A DNA stretch of 28,790 bases, from positions 1-28,790 of the forward strand of contig JAYMTF010000874.1 of assembly GCA_036897485.1 (NCBI GenBank), in the 5' to 3' direction. Made by a program: the position numbers and the translations under genes. The stretch is from Pelargonium nanum (taxonomy: Eukaryota > Streptophyta > Magnoliopsida > Geraniales > Geraniaceae). This document shows, one piece after another, positions 16,407 through 28,009 of this stretch; the stretch's first letter is position 1; every line of letters begins with the position of its first letter. Under the pieces are notes generated by a model. It was not told the origin of the DNA and ran no database searches. It saw only the letters and a list, made by a program, of their open reading frames with translations.

Positions 16407-19400
16407 CTATCTGAAAACAAGGCTTCCATTTTGTTGAAGCTTTAAGTTTTCGATGAGTGACTGGTAAAATGATCTCAATGCCTTGATATCACTACCCTGT
16501 AGAAAAAAGAAAATTGGGCGTTCAGAAAAAAAAAAAAAAAAAAAGAAGAACGATACAGTTCAAGCAAATAATAACTTCGTCGTTCCTTCACATCACAGGA
16601 ACATATCACGTAAATCATCTCAGAGTTGATGTGTAAAGATGTTTTCTCATTCTGTGGGAATCCTAGAAAGTTGAAAGACGCTCTAAGTAATTCGTGCAGC
16701 TATTATTAGAACGGTAAAAAATCTTCAGCACCTTCTGCCAGGAAATTCATAGGATGGTGACACCAAATACGGTAGAGACTGAACCTGAGTCCCCGTTAAA
16801 GGGCAAAAGTTTCAGTTTCGTCTGCCTCTAGCTTGGCACCGAACTAGGCCGAACTCAAAGTTGAATATGGTAATTTCTAAGGGTAATGCTAACAAGTTTC
16901 TAGATTTAAAATGCAAGTAACGCACGTTAAGCACTGCAATTTGGGCAACATGTACGAATCAAACTTCATGTATAATTATTCCTGGGCAGATGTAACTTGT
17001 AAGCAGGTAGCCAGGTACATATTTATATTCAACTCCCTCTTCCCAAAATGAGTGTCTTGATATTTCCATTTTTGAGAAAATTTAGTTAGTTGGTATTGTA
17101 CATTTTCACTTGGATCTCCATGGACGTGTTGTAACTAACTTATAACGGGGATAATATTGGTAATTCATGAGTTAAAAAAAGAATACTTTCAAAAAAAGAA
17201 AGAGGACACTCATTTTGAGACATAAATGCAAGAGAAAATCACACTCGTTTTGGACGGAGGGAATACATTACATGGCTACTTCAACTTGCACATCCTCAAC
17301 CATGAGGTGTTAGATTCTGATACCAAATATAAAGGCCAACTGATACCAAACATAACGGCCAAGGCTAGCTCATTTATAAAAATTCCACAAGGTTATCATT
17401 CCGTAGATAATCCAAGCAGAGACCATGTATGACATTACATTTCATACCGGGGCTACATGGTCCAAGCCAATTTCCATAACAAACAATTGAGTCATTTAGT
17501 TGACAATGTTCGTACAAACCTCTAATAGTTGTGTTCACTTCTTACTTTCATGTTAGATTTCATTCAACTATGTGCATATTTATTGATAGCAATGAACAAA
17601 ACGCTAACAAAAAAGTTAGGGAGTGAGAGACATGTTGTAGATGAGCACATGAAGATATATTAAAACTGAAAGGGTCTAATGCAAGCTACTTATAGTACCT
17701 GCAACTTTTGACAGTATTGCTCAGCCAAGTCCTGAGGGCAATGAGCAACTGGAAATCCTTTTGAAACAAAATGAATAAGAAAATCGTCACCGAACTTCTC
17801 GTACATGACCTTTTGAGCCAGCACAATTTCCCCGAACAAAACATACTGCACACAAATCAATTTTGAGTGAGTACGAATGATAATTCATCCAACAAAACTC
17901 GTGCTATTAGATCATTGCTCCCAACTGAGATTCTCAATATTTCATATTTATGACGGTAGATAACACAATAGAGAGCAGGAAAACAAGAATGAACTTACAG
18001 TATTTGTATCACGAAGCTCGAAGGATTTGTCAAGCACACTGTACAAACAACAGTTTGTTGCAAAGGCCTCAATTATAAAAGTTTGAAAACCAGGTACCTG
18101 ATTTACATATACCACATCAGTTCAATAGCAAACTTCAACAACGATGTCTTCTGCATGATAATTCAGCAATATGTTACCTTTTCTTCACCAAAAGGACCGC
18201 CACCCCAATCTTTAATTAATCTAATAAAAATCTGTACACACGCCTAACAAAAAGAAAATAAATGAAAATAAACCATTAGACTCAGATATCAAGGCGATTT
18301 TAGTGTAAGAGAAAAAGGCACTAGTATACATTAACACATACCTTTCTTACAAGTTTATCCTTATGATTGCAAGATGTGTACAACAGCAACTGCATCATTG
18401 GATCTAAGTAACTCCTACTTTTAGGGGAAAGAAAAACTGAAGACAAATCATGTGTAGCTATCACATGGAGAAACGTATACAAAGTTCGTTGAAGCTCTAG
18501 TAATTCCCGAATTTCCTACAAGAAAAAACAAGAAGCGTTGATGAATACATGGAGTAGGAAAAAATCTCACCTCTAAAATAAAAATCTGAAATTAATTATT
18601 TTTTAACATTATGCAGAAACATATTGTAAGTACGCAATGTCCATCCATAAGCAGATAAAAAAAACCACAATAAAGAAAATCCAGCACATAATACCAACTC
18701 ATATCAGAGTAAAAACTTGAGAAGCACATTCGAATATATTCCAAATCGAAGACTGGCCAAATCCATGAAACATTTGATGAGTGTCACATACCTCAGTATT
18801 AGTTCCAGGTCCTGAAGGAAATGCATCCCTAGGGATAATACTAAAAATTCTACCAGCAATTGCAGGGTAGACTTCTTCTAATATGTCACGAACCAAGGTA
18901 CTGAATTTGCATATAAGTTGATTGAGTAAAACAAGAAAGCCAACCATTTCTTTTGGCTGCAAACAAACATAACCCATAATCAAAATTTGACGGGACAAAA
19001 GATATAAGAGCTAACTCGTAATCCCAAAATACATAATACCACCCTCACACCAGAATTACACAAACGATATCATTCTAGCAAACCAAATTAACCAATGCAA
19101 TTCTCAAATATAAGATAAATATCTCAACAAGAACTTATTTATACCTCACTTTCAGCAAGCAATTGCTCTAGAGCCTTTGGAAGGTAAGGGAATACAGATG
19201 CTCCAAGAGTTTCCACCATACGGTGTATGAATGATGTGACCTAGACAACAAAACCGCAATCAGTACATAATGTGTGCTATAGGTAGAATATCAAAACAAA
19301 GCACTACCATAGTCCAAATAATTGTTTACCTTACTCCGCAAAGGTTCTATCTTTGGGAATACAACAAGAACTTGTAGGAAAACATCCAATGTCTGGATAA

Positions 19401-22400
19401 GAAAGAAAGTAACAAATTTAGTTTCATATATGCTTATTTGTCCATAATATTTTTAACTATAGCAGATATAATCGAAAAAGAAATATCTTATGAGAATCAT
19501 CATTTCCAGTTTTTATCAATCATATCTCATTCAAATAATGAAAGACATTTGATAGTGAAGCCCAGCATGCGGATTTTGTTAATATAAGTTGACATATATA
19601 GTTCTAACCGAAGTGATAGTTCATGAATAGCCAAAAGTATTGTCTAAATAAAAAATTCAGGAATGTTAGATAGAGCCTGACACCCAAAAATTCTTGGGGT
19701 AAATGCACAAAAAAAATAAACATTCATTACAAAAAAGGAAGTTCTAGATACCAACCTGCTTGAACATGATCCCAATCCCCGGGCGACTGGCAGTCACTAG
19801 ACGCTCACTGAAGCCCTGGGTTACACAGATGTTGTAAGGATAAAATGCACAGAGATGAAGCCAAAACACAAGTAACAATTTGGATTATATGTTTGTGTTC
19901 ATAAGGAATAAAATTCACAGTATGATTATCAGTTTGATCACACTAAAATAACTATTTTCTTTTAGAGTGAACTGTACAACTAATTCAAAATAGATTTCAC
20001 AAGACAATCAAAATAACTAAAAGGAGGACCAAGATGAGGGAAAGAGTTCTTCAAGGCATATGTAAATAGTAACTCTGTTATAGGTCAAATAATTGAGCTT
20101 TTACCTTGCTAAGAGAGTTAATTGCCATGATTATTTGCTGTAAATTAGCTATTCTTGCAGGTGAATCTTCTGGGGTCAAAACTTTAGCATTCATAAGCAA
20201 TACCTCAACCTGAAATGAAGCACAATAACCAGTAAACATATATCAGATTCTAATAGACAAGCACCAATGAAAATAAGAAAATTTGCAGCTGCAAATTCTA
20301 CAAAAACCTGTTGACACAAAGGAGTGAGCAATGAAGAGAGATAATCAGATTGCTTTTCCGGAGACACATCCTCCATTCCAATCAATAAACCAATTGCCTG
20401 CAATGGATTGGATTACATAAATTAGTACCCTAAACGAATTCCCCTAAATCTTTGATATTATCAAGGACATTTGCTTCTATACACATCATAAAGTGAAGAA
20501 ACTGAAAGAATACCTCAAAAATGTGACTACCATCTTCAGAGTCCGGAATCTCTTTTGATGCATAATCAATACTTGTAAAGCGAGCCACCCTATCTTGCAG
20601 GCTCTGAAATTAGAACAAATGCTCAAACTCATGTGGAAGAGTTTTGATATAAGATCAAATTAAAAACAGGGCATAAAGAATCAAATTATAACTTTTAGTA
20701 CCTGCAAAATTGTCTCTATAAAAGGCACTAGCATTACTTTAAGTAGCTTCACAGCCTTCATAAACAAATAACTCGCCCTTCGACTTACATTGTTGTTTGG
20801 ATGATGTATGCCTCTCTCATCAAGAAATGCAGCGAGAACAAAAGGAATATATTGGATATTCCCCAGGACAAACTTCATGTATCTTGTTACAGTATCCAAA
20901 TACACAAGTGCAACTAGCCTATTAGAATGGCAAGGAAACCTTGTTGATAAAAGCATTGGCACCAACTCACTTAAGAGTCCACTTCCAGTTCTCATTGCTT
21001 CATCACTTAAAGACTCTCCGAATGCATATAAAAGAGAAAGTGCAGCTTCCACATCTTCAACGTTCCTGTCGGCTGATGATGCAACAGCACTAGTTAGTGA
21101 GTTTTTTATGAATGTCTGAGTAACATCAGGTGCTACACGACCCACACTGCGAAGCAAAACGTATAGATCCTTTCTAAACTCCATCATCCTCTCTTCTTCT
21201 TCTCTCCCAATCTTGTCCAATACATCAAGATTGTTACGATACATAGAATCATAGCATATCTGTGAGCGAATCACTTCCAGTATCTGACCCACATGAAACA
21301 GCTGTTTCTCCCTCAGAGGAAACGTGCTCTTCATTGTGACGACATAAGCAGAAAGAAATTGCACAATGCTAAACGTCGCGTCAACCTCGCAGTTCTGCAT
21401 CACATAGAACACTGAAGGCAAGACTTCATTCAAAAGTTCGGTTGAGACCCTCTTGGCATCCTCCGAGTTCAATCTTTTAGAGCACTCTAAAACCTCTACG
21501 GCATACCCAGTTAGCAAGGCGGCCACTCCAGAGACCAAATCAGAATCATTACCCTCAGCCACCAACCCAAAAACCCTACTTATCTGAAGACTCTGCAAAA
21601 GTGACAGTTTAGATTCTGGATCCATCATCCTCTTTGAAACTACTGCCAACACACATCCAGCTGCAGCAGCACGGAGCTGCTCTGACAACCCATCCACTAA
21701 AATCAACTCGAACAATAAAGGGATAAAGACGTCATTAGCAATCAACCCGATGTCAATCCAAGAAATATACCTCCTCATTGAATCTAACACACTAGAACAT
21801 AGTCCTGGATCCGAAGTCCTATACATAGACACAATGTCATACCAAGCTCTAACTATCTGAGAAATGCACTGCTGCCTCATGGAATCCTTAACCCGGGCCG
21901 CCACCGCCACTTCTTCAGCCGACGGGTAATCCAAACTAATCAACTCGTCGTCAAGTGAATTCAAAACCCTACAGAACATATCAATCACCAATGCACCTTT
22001 GCTCAAATGAGGCAGGAAATCAACAAACACGGACGGCCAAGTCATAGGGTACTCCAAATAAATCAAAGTAACCAAAACTTGAGCAAGCTTGTTCTTAACA
22101 AATTCAGGCCCTTCTAGAACTCTAACACCATTCTTATCATCTATTCCCTCAAAAGCCACCATCGAAAACACCGATTTCCTAACGAAACTCTTCTCCTCCG
22201 AACTCATCGAAGAGTACCTCGCCCGAACCACCTCCTGAAGGGTCTGTAAACACCAAAACTGAACCACAACATGCTTGCAATAGCACAGTTTCTCAATACA
22301 AACACTACAGATCGTCGGGTTCTGCTTCATTTGCTGACAATAAGTAACTGCTTGCGATTTGAGCATCGAATCAAGACTACCCGATTCATCGAAACTAATG

Positions 22401-22426
22401 AGTATCGCCTTCTCGAAATCATCCAT
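16407..22426 (-). CDS. PSD: Exportin-T (tRNA nuclear export receptor, PAUSED-like), 13 coding exons, 989 aa
   Basis: Exports mature tRNA from nucleus to cytoplasm with Ran-GTP; importin-beta/exportin family of HEAT-type helical repeats. Coding exons (minus strand, in order): 22426-20702, 20603-20514, 20397-20308, 20209-20105, 19815-19756, 19392-19330, 19240-19145, 18956-18792, 18515-18342, 18243-18178, 18097-17999, 17845-17699, 16496-16407. Every junction is GT-AG and every exon length is a multiple of three, so all 12 introns are phase 0; the frame stays open throughout. The start MDDFEKAILISF, internal SQAVTYCQQMKQ, DMFCRVLNSLDDELISLDYP and RQQCISQI, and the end LKLQQNGSLVFR match plant PAUSED, whose Arabidopsis length is, as I recall, almost the same. 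Exon 1 carries 575 codons (58%). Intron 12 (1,202 bp) is enlarged and holds a MITE. No lesion seen; likely functional and single copy here. Confidence 0.95.
16519..16538. repeat. Poly(A) run in exportin-T intron 12
   Basis: About 20 consecutive A on the plus strand (poly-T in the transcript) lie close to the 3' splice site of the last intron, where a pyrimidine tract is expected. Confidence 0.6.
17033..17263. mobile_element. Stowaway-type MITE in exportin-T intron 12
   Basis: The left end CTCCCTCTTCCCAAAATGAG (from 17033) and the right end CTCGTTTTGGACGGAGGGA (to about 17262) are inverted repeats of the typical Stowaway (Tc1/mariner-derived) form. A TA dinucleotide follows the right end at 17264-17265; the left TA has decayed. 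A second CACTCATTTTGAGAC motif inside the right half suggests a nested or duplicated terminus. No coding capacity. Confidence 0.75.
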
Positions 22427-22439
22427 GCTCTAAATTTCT

Positions 22440-22579
22440 AAAACCCCACAAAAATCTCTAAATCCCCAATGATGATTCCAAACCTTTAGGGTTTTTCAAG
22501 CTCAAAGATTCAATTTTTATGCTAATTTACTATCTGGGTCACAGAAACGAACGTGGATTTGACAGATTTGAGAGCTTAC
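22440..22579 (-). other. Probable 5'-leader intron of exportin-T
   Basis: On the minus strand a good donor GAG|GTAAGC begins at 22579, and acceptor-like TTTTAG and ATTTAG sites lie 5-20 bp before the start codon at 22426. A leader intron of about 140 bp is therefore plausible. It rests only on splice-site matches. Confidence 0.4.
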
Positions 22580-22683
22580 CTCGAAGAAGATATCAATTCA
22601 GAGAATGTATATATGTATAGATTTTTGTATAGCGATTTTGGGTTTTGTGGTTGCGTGCTGTGAAGACACGAAAGAGCAAAAGC

Positions 22684-22692
22684 AAACCCTAG
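22684..22692. promoter_or_regulatory. Telo-box AAACCCTA near the exportin-T transcription start
   Basis: AAACCCTA lies about 30 bp downstream of the TATA box, where transcription should begin. Telo-boxes are common at starts of plant housekeeping and translation-related genes. A second TAGGGTTTTT is at about 22487-22497. Confidence 0.45.
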
Positions 22693-22716
22693 AGAGCTTC
22701 TTCGGATTGGGTTTTT

Positions 22717-22724
22717 AATTTATA
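22717..22724 (-). promoter_or_regulatory. TATA box of exportin-T
   Basis: The minus strand reads TATAAATT, about 290 bp upstream of the start codon. This would set the transcription start near 22690 and give a leader containing the proposed intron. Confidence 0.5.
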
Positions 22725-22739
22725 GTTTAAGTTTCAGAG

Positions 22740-23450
22740 AAAAAAAGAGAGAGAATGTGAAGAATATATGTAGCAGTAACAGCAAGGAAGAAGGAGGAGT
22801 CGAAATGACCAAAAAGCCCCTGGGATTTAAGGGATTCGATAATGTACATCTTGTGTGTATGTACACACCATGTGGGGTCGGTTTGTGGATATAGAAATGG
22901 GTGTGATTTGCTGACGTGGCTGTTTGGGGTTTCTTGGAAATCAGTGGTGGGCCAACTTGATTGGACACGTGTACGGATCAGATGAAATCTGGGTGTAGGA
23001 GGATCTAGCAGGAGAAAATCTAGAGGGAAGATTCCATTGCAGAAGGGTATTTTGGGAATAATAATTGTGTTCACTCTATGGTTTGTGTGTGTCTTGTTGG
23101 ATTGAACATTTTCCCATAAATATAGGCCATTTATTTTGAAATTGACTTTAAATAAAATATATTCTGATGGTTTGGATTATAATGTTTTTAGGATTTTGGG
23201 TAGAATATTTTTAGATTTGGATTGAAAAAACCTAACTTCAATCGGATAATAACGAGGCAGATTTTGTAACTTACGCTTCTTAATTATGTGTATCGATCCG
23301 AATCTTTTTCTCACTCCATTCAGATGTCCGGAGATTGACGAGCATGCATGTCATGATGAGAATATTTGTACCGTTATTACATGACATGCGTGTTCTTTTA
23401 TTACATAAGATATATTTGCATTTAAATATATTAATTTAAAATATAACGGT
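22740..23450. other. Upstream region of exportin-T, no gene
   Basis: Contains a CACGTG at about 22967 (GGACACGTGTAC) and purine-rich GAGAGA sequence next to the TATA box. Two overlapping open frames of 82 and 115 codons run antisense through it but show no motif and are not called genes. Confidence 0.4.
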
Positions 23451-23465
23451 AAGATAGAATATAAC

Positions 23466-23514
23466 TGTCTGATACTCAATACTTTCAAAAAAAAAAATTG
23501 TCTGATACTCAATA
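23466..23514. mobile_element. Tiny CTTTC-poly(A) insertion with 16-bp target-site duplication
   Basis: TGTCTGATACTCAATA occurs perfectly at 23466-23481 and 23499-23514. Between the copies are 17 bp, CTTTCAAAAAAAAAAAT. This is the footprint of target-primed reverse transcription that stopped after copying only the tail of a retroposon. Confidence 0.7.
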
Positions 23515-23529
23515 AATAATAATGCCGCA

Positions 23530-25425
23530 CGTGTAAATTTAATGTCAAATATACATTCAGAGTTAATAAAAATACATTGTCACACTACACATTTATTTGG
23601 TAGATTATGTAAGAAGTTTCGAGTGCCATAGCCAATATGACTATTGATATCTAAAGTAAAATGATATATATGGAGTTTTGTTTTGTGGGGAAGAAGAAAG
23701 TGAGTATAATTTTTATATAAATAAAAAATCATGAACTAAATTGAGTCCAAATTGGGTCTATCACCTATGTTTATGTTGTTTTTTTCTAGGTGTAATGATA
23801 TTTTTTTTTCAAATGGTATTGTGGGACAATAATGATACAATTACTCTTTATAAAACCGCTATGTACTATATATGCAGGGAGATCATCCAAAACAAGCGTA
23901 TCAATTACGGAATGGCACAGAACCCAATCCATTCATTTGGGCATGTCAAAGAAATCGAAGACTTAGTTAGAGTGTAAGCAACTTGGTTCACATACCGCTT
24001 ATAAAAAACTCTACACTATCTACCTGAGTTGAAAGAGTTCTATTTCTCAATCTTTTGTTTGTTATTATTTTTTGTTAAGTTAGTGATGTTGTGGGGGTTT
24101 ACTTGTAAGTTCCTAGATGACAATTCATTCAAATTTATCATAAAATTCCTTGCATGATTTAAGCAATGATTAATTATATGGGCACCCTCCTTTCTTTCTT
24201 TGGGACCGTCCATGAATATACCATTTAGTCAAAACAATTTTCCAAATGTGGGTAAAGTATGGTGATGGATACACACATAAAAGAAAATAGTCAATAAACA
24301 CTAATAATATTCATTTGGAAAAAAATTTGATGCTAGAGTTAGTCGAAAATTTGAACCTCAACTCGATAGCACTCAAAAATAGTTTGCATATATAAATTTT
24401 CATTTTTGAGTTGCATAGATAAAATTGATCAAGTTTTGAATGAGATCAAACAAATTTATCCGAAACTGATTATCTTACACGTAAAACATGCATCTAGAAA
24501 CTAAACTCATTAGATATAATTTGTATTAATTATTTCTTATAACTTTAAGCCAAAAATAAAGATTTCATTTGGATTTCAAATTGTCTTTTTTTTTTAACCA
24601 TATATGAGATTTCTGAAGAGGGTTCGCGATCAGCACATACCAACACCAAATTGTCCACTTCAGTCTTAACTAAACACATAGAATAGCAATATGGTGCTCA
24701 CAAGTTTGTTTGAACAACTCATGAGCTAATCCAAATACTCTCTAAAACGACCACTATACTGTTACAGTTATTTTGATAAGGTTAGGAGTCAACTTCTATA
24801 TGTTTGTAGGATGTGTCCACAAGTCATGTTGGAGAGGGATGTAAGGTCATTGCGTGCATGCCACAAGAACCTTCAACAATGGTCCATTGCTAGCCATGCA
24901 ATGTCATAGACTTGCACGTTTTTTGTGAGTAGTTTCATAAGCAAACATTTTACTTTTTATTGGCTAGTCATGTTCATGTTCATGCTCATTTGTCTTCTAT
25001 GATTATTTTCCTTTGGGAAATATCATTGCGGGTGGAGATAAGTTTCGAGGCTAAAAGATAAGAGCTACTCTTATTGTGTAACTCAAACGAATAAAGAAGA
25101 TATAATTGTAGGTTTAAAGTCAATCGGATTTGAGCCCATCTTGTAACTTCTCAAGGCAAATTCAATTTGAAATTCGGTCAATTCCAAATTTTTGCATCTC
25201 AAAGCCAAAAAATTGTGAGTGGAATTTCATGTGGGTGCAAGTTTAGGTCCAAGTTAGTAGTTCTAGCTAACTGTAATGAGGACTAAAATCCTGTGACGAC
25301 ATGAAGATCAGATGGTCGATCGAGTGTTACATGATTGTCACTTGTAGCATAGATGTAATACGAGGATGAATCAAACACGTTCATGGAAGCATAACATTAA
25401 TACGATACGTAGTACAAAATTATGG
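23530..25425. other. Intergenic AT-rich DNA, no gene supported
   Basis: A 78-codon plus-strand frame (23741-23977) starts with ATG but has no recognisable domain and no promoter evidence. Nothing else is recognised apart from short A/T runs. Confidence 0.4.
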
Positions 25426-25428
25426 CTC

Positions 25429-25488
25429 GATTAGGAAGTTGCAACTTGTAGTTTTGAAATTAAAAAAAAAAATTGCAATTTCCTAATT
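25429..25488. repeat. Inverted repeat with A-rich loop
   Basis: ATTAGGAAGTTGCAACTT (from about 25430) pairs with AATTGCAATTTCCTAAT (ending about 25488), with two or three mismatches around a loop containing a run of A. It could form a hairpin; its nature is unknown. Confidence 0.45.
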
Positions 25489-25646
25489 GAGTGTTATTGA
25501 GTATTGACCAGAACCACAAGAACAAGCTTTGGTAATCCATTGACTAACGACCTGTCGATCACTGCAGACCAAAGTCACAGCCACCGAATCACCCACGAAT
25601 TTAGGAGCCGATTGATGTTGAGACCAGATAGACTCTCGCGAGACAA

Positions 25647-25786
25647 CACGTGTACAAAATGTGACAGTCACTGACCGTGACGGTATATAGAGCAAAACCA
25701 ACCCTCTTTTCTCTTGCATAATAGCCGTCAGTTTTGTGAATTGACTTGACACGTGTCGGAAGTAGCTGGTGGTGACATGCCACGTG
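25647..25786. promoter_or_regulatory. Cluster of three CACGTG G-boxes
   Basis: CACGTG occurs at 25647-25652, 25750-25755 and 25781-25786. The middle one lies in the perfect palindrome GACACGTGTC (25748-25757) and the third is GCCACGTGC. These are bZIP/bHLH sites of ABRE/G-box type. The local sequence is less AT-rich than its surroundings, but no adjacent gene is visible. Confidence 0.5.
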
Positions 25787-26099
25787 CTGTCCAGCACCTT
25801 CAAGAAACACAGTGGGAATTTCAGAGAAAAAAAAATCCAATAACATAATTGAACTATATTTCAAATCGGTTCGGCTCGAGTTTGACTTGTTTATTAAACA
25901 CGTTTATAGGAAGTCAAGCTGTGTTCGATGCTACTCGAATTCAAGTGGATGATATACAAGAAATCATAAGTCAGACAATTATCCGTTACTAGACATTTGT
26001 ATATTGTTAGTTAAATCAACAGTTACATCACAAATGTTAAAAATATAACGAAAGAAACAAAACTATCAACCGCCAAATAGTAGGCTTCCAGACACACAT

Positions 26100-26530
26100 T
26101 GTGTGAGAGTGTTGTCTGAGGCATCGATCGCTTTGCATAGATCTTTCACGTCGTGTGCATGCATTTGGTATATAGGAGAGTAACAAAAGCCTCGAGAAAA
26201 GCCTCATTCACACTACACTACTTATGGTGCCACGAGATCGACATACAAGTCGCTATTGAACGTGTAAGCTTCATGCCACGTTTCAAAGCATTTTTTGAGC
26301 TATTGATCGCTATTTGGTGGTTCCGTACGTCCTGTATATGCGTCGAATAACAAGTAAATAAAGAATATGATGAAAGTCTCACGACATGTGCCATTCACAC
26401 TACACAACTAATTGTGCTGCCATAACGAGTCACTTTTCAGCTCGTACGTGTAAGCTCCCTTCCACACATCGTACGCAAGAGCAATTTGAACCACTTATCT
26501 CCACACGGTGTCCCCATATTGCGTGCATAC
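26100..26530. repeat. Degenerate tandem repeat, period about 188 bp, about 2.3 units
   Basis: Unit landmarks recur in order. CATTCACACTACAC is at about 26204 and 26392, and CGTGTAAGCT at about 26261 and 26445. GATCGCT is at about 26127 and 26306. A partial third unit ends in GTGCATACATTTGG, matching GTGCATGCATTTGG of the first. The whole is non-coding. Confidence 0.6.
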
Positions 26531-26609
26531 ATTTGGACTTTGGTTATATGTAACCAAGGACCTAAGAGTGATGTTAGACCACAACTTAACTTTTGATGAA
26601 ACAATTTTT

Positions 26610-26695
26610 TTGAAATGTCAGTCATAAGATTTGAACTCGTGTCGTTAAAGAGGGAACAAACAATTTTAACCACAGAGCCAACTCTTAGAGTTCAT
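26610..26695 (-). mobile_element. tRNA-like SINE candidate, minus strand
   Basis: Read on the minus strand it has TTGGCTCTGTGGTTAAAATT (A-box-like D-arm) and, about 30 bp on, GAGTTCAAATCTTA (B-box-like). It then ends in GACATTTCAAAAAAA, an A-rich tail. The tail resembles the CTTTC-A(n) micro-insertions at 23482 and 27982. Confidence 0.5.
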
Positions 26696-26734
26696 TGATG
26701 ATATTTATAATGTATAAGTAAAACAACCAAATTA

Positions 26735-27647
26735 AGGGAGGTGATAAATCCACCATTTAAATGGATAAATCCACCTATTATTAGTATGTTTAGACAAAAT
26801 TGCCCTTACAACTAACTTCCAAAAAAAAATTGAAAGTAACTTCTATAATTAATTTCACTTATCTTTTTCGTGTGGGACCATAAGTAAATTTTTTTTGTGC
26901 CTTCGACATTTAAATTTTATTACTTTTCGACTAAAATGATTTATGTACATCTCAATTATATGATGATTTTTGAACTTTCCATCTATTATATAGAAATTGC
27001 AACAGATAGACTAGAGACGACATCTCTTATGTCAATGAGACCAAAGGGATCATATATTTTTTTCTTTTTTATTTCAATATGAGAATTCTTAGAATTGGCA
27101 CTGTAATATGAAAAAAAACATTGTTAAACGATTACTTTTAAAATTTACTTGAAATTATAATAATAAAAAAGGAAAAGTGGGGGAGGGAATTTTAATTAAT
27201 GTATCATGAAAATAGTCAGATTAACCATTGAGCTTTAAAATTATTTTAAATATGCCCTAAGTTTTGAATTTTCCTTCCATAATTGATAATTTTTTATTCT
27301 AATACTATGTCATATCAAATGAACTTATATTTTTAGGACTTGTTTTGGAAAAATAACCAAATATAAATTATTATGACACAAAATAACAAGAGAAAAAATT
27401 ATATATTGGTGAATTTTAGAATATAAATATATTACAAGTAAATGAATAGAAATGACAAAATCGGAGGAGAGGGAGGCAAGAGAGATAAAATTAAGAGATA
27501 TGAATAACAATGATAATATTGTAATTAATGAGCTGAATTTAAGAATTAATATGACTTTAAAGTGCATTTATGCAAAGGGGTAAATTGGTCTAAACAAATT
27601 AAAATTGGTGGATTTAACCATTATATAGGTGGATTTATCACCACCCT
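26735..27647. mobile_element. Non-autonomous DNA transposon with about 70-bp inverted repeats
   Basis: The left end begins AGGGAGGTGATAAATCCACC and the right end, complemented, AGGGTGGTGATAAATCCACC. Similarity continues through a second AAATCCACC and GTTTAGAC to CCCTT, about 70 bp inwards on each side. A TA dinucleotide flanks both ends (26733-26734 and 27648-27649), as for Tc1/mariner-type insertions. The 913 bp have no transposase-like frame. Superfamily assignment is tentative. Confidence 0.75.
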
Positions 27648-27963
27648 TACAACTCAATAACTCTTACAAAAAATATAAATAAATAAATAAAAACAATTTA
27701 GGTAGAAGTTTGTTATTTAGACTTACAAAAATAATTAAATGCTCACCCTTTATTTAACCGGTTGAAGTTGTACTCATGTAGCCCTTAGATGTGACAATAT
27801 ATCAATAGGGAGTTTTAACTAGTCGAGTTTTTAATTAGTCATATGAATTATGCTACCAGAATATTCATCTCTAATCTATGCAGAGACTATTAATAAATTA
27901 CCCAATACCCTTAAGCTTGGTAGTCTCGTGAGTCATTTCATTTATTTTTTAATTACTATACAT

Positions 27964-28009
27964 TATATTAAATACAATTTTTTTTGAAAGGTATATTAAA
28001 TACAATTTT
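27964..28009. mobile_element. Second tiny CTTTC-poly(A) insertion with 18-bp target-site duplication
   Basis: TATATTAAATACAATTTT occurs perfectly at 27964-27981 and 27992-28009. The 10 bp between them (TTTTGAAAGG) are, on the minus strand, CCTTTCAAAA, the same tail signature as at 23482-23498. Confidence 0.7.

Noticed and set aside
22727..23074. 82- and 115-codon frames upstream of exportin-T
   Set aside because: They overlap each other and the TATA region, have low-complexity composition and no recognisable domain.
23741..23977. 78-codon plus-strand frame as a small secreted or membrane protein
   Set aside because: The N-terminal hydrophobic stretch comes from T-rich DNA, and there is no homology or promoter support.
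26735..27647. Mutator-like (MULE) assignment of the long-TIR element
   Set aside because: The 9-bp flanks do not match; a TA dinucleotide on both sides fits a Tc1/mariner-type insertion better, although the class stays tentative.
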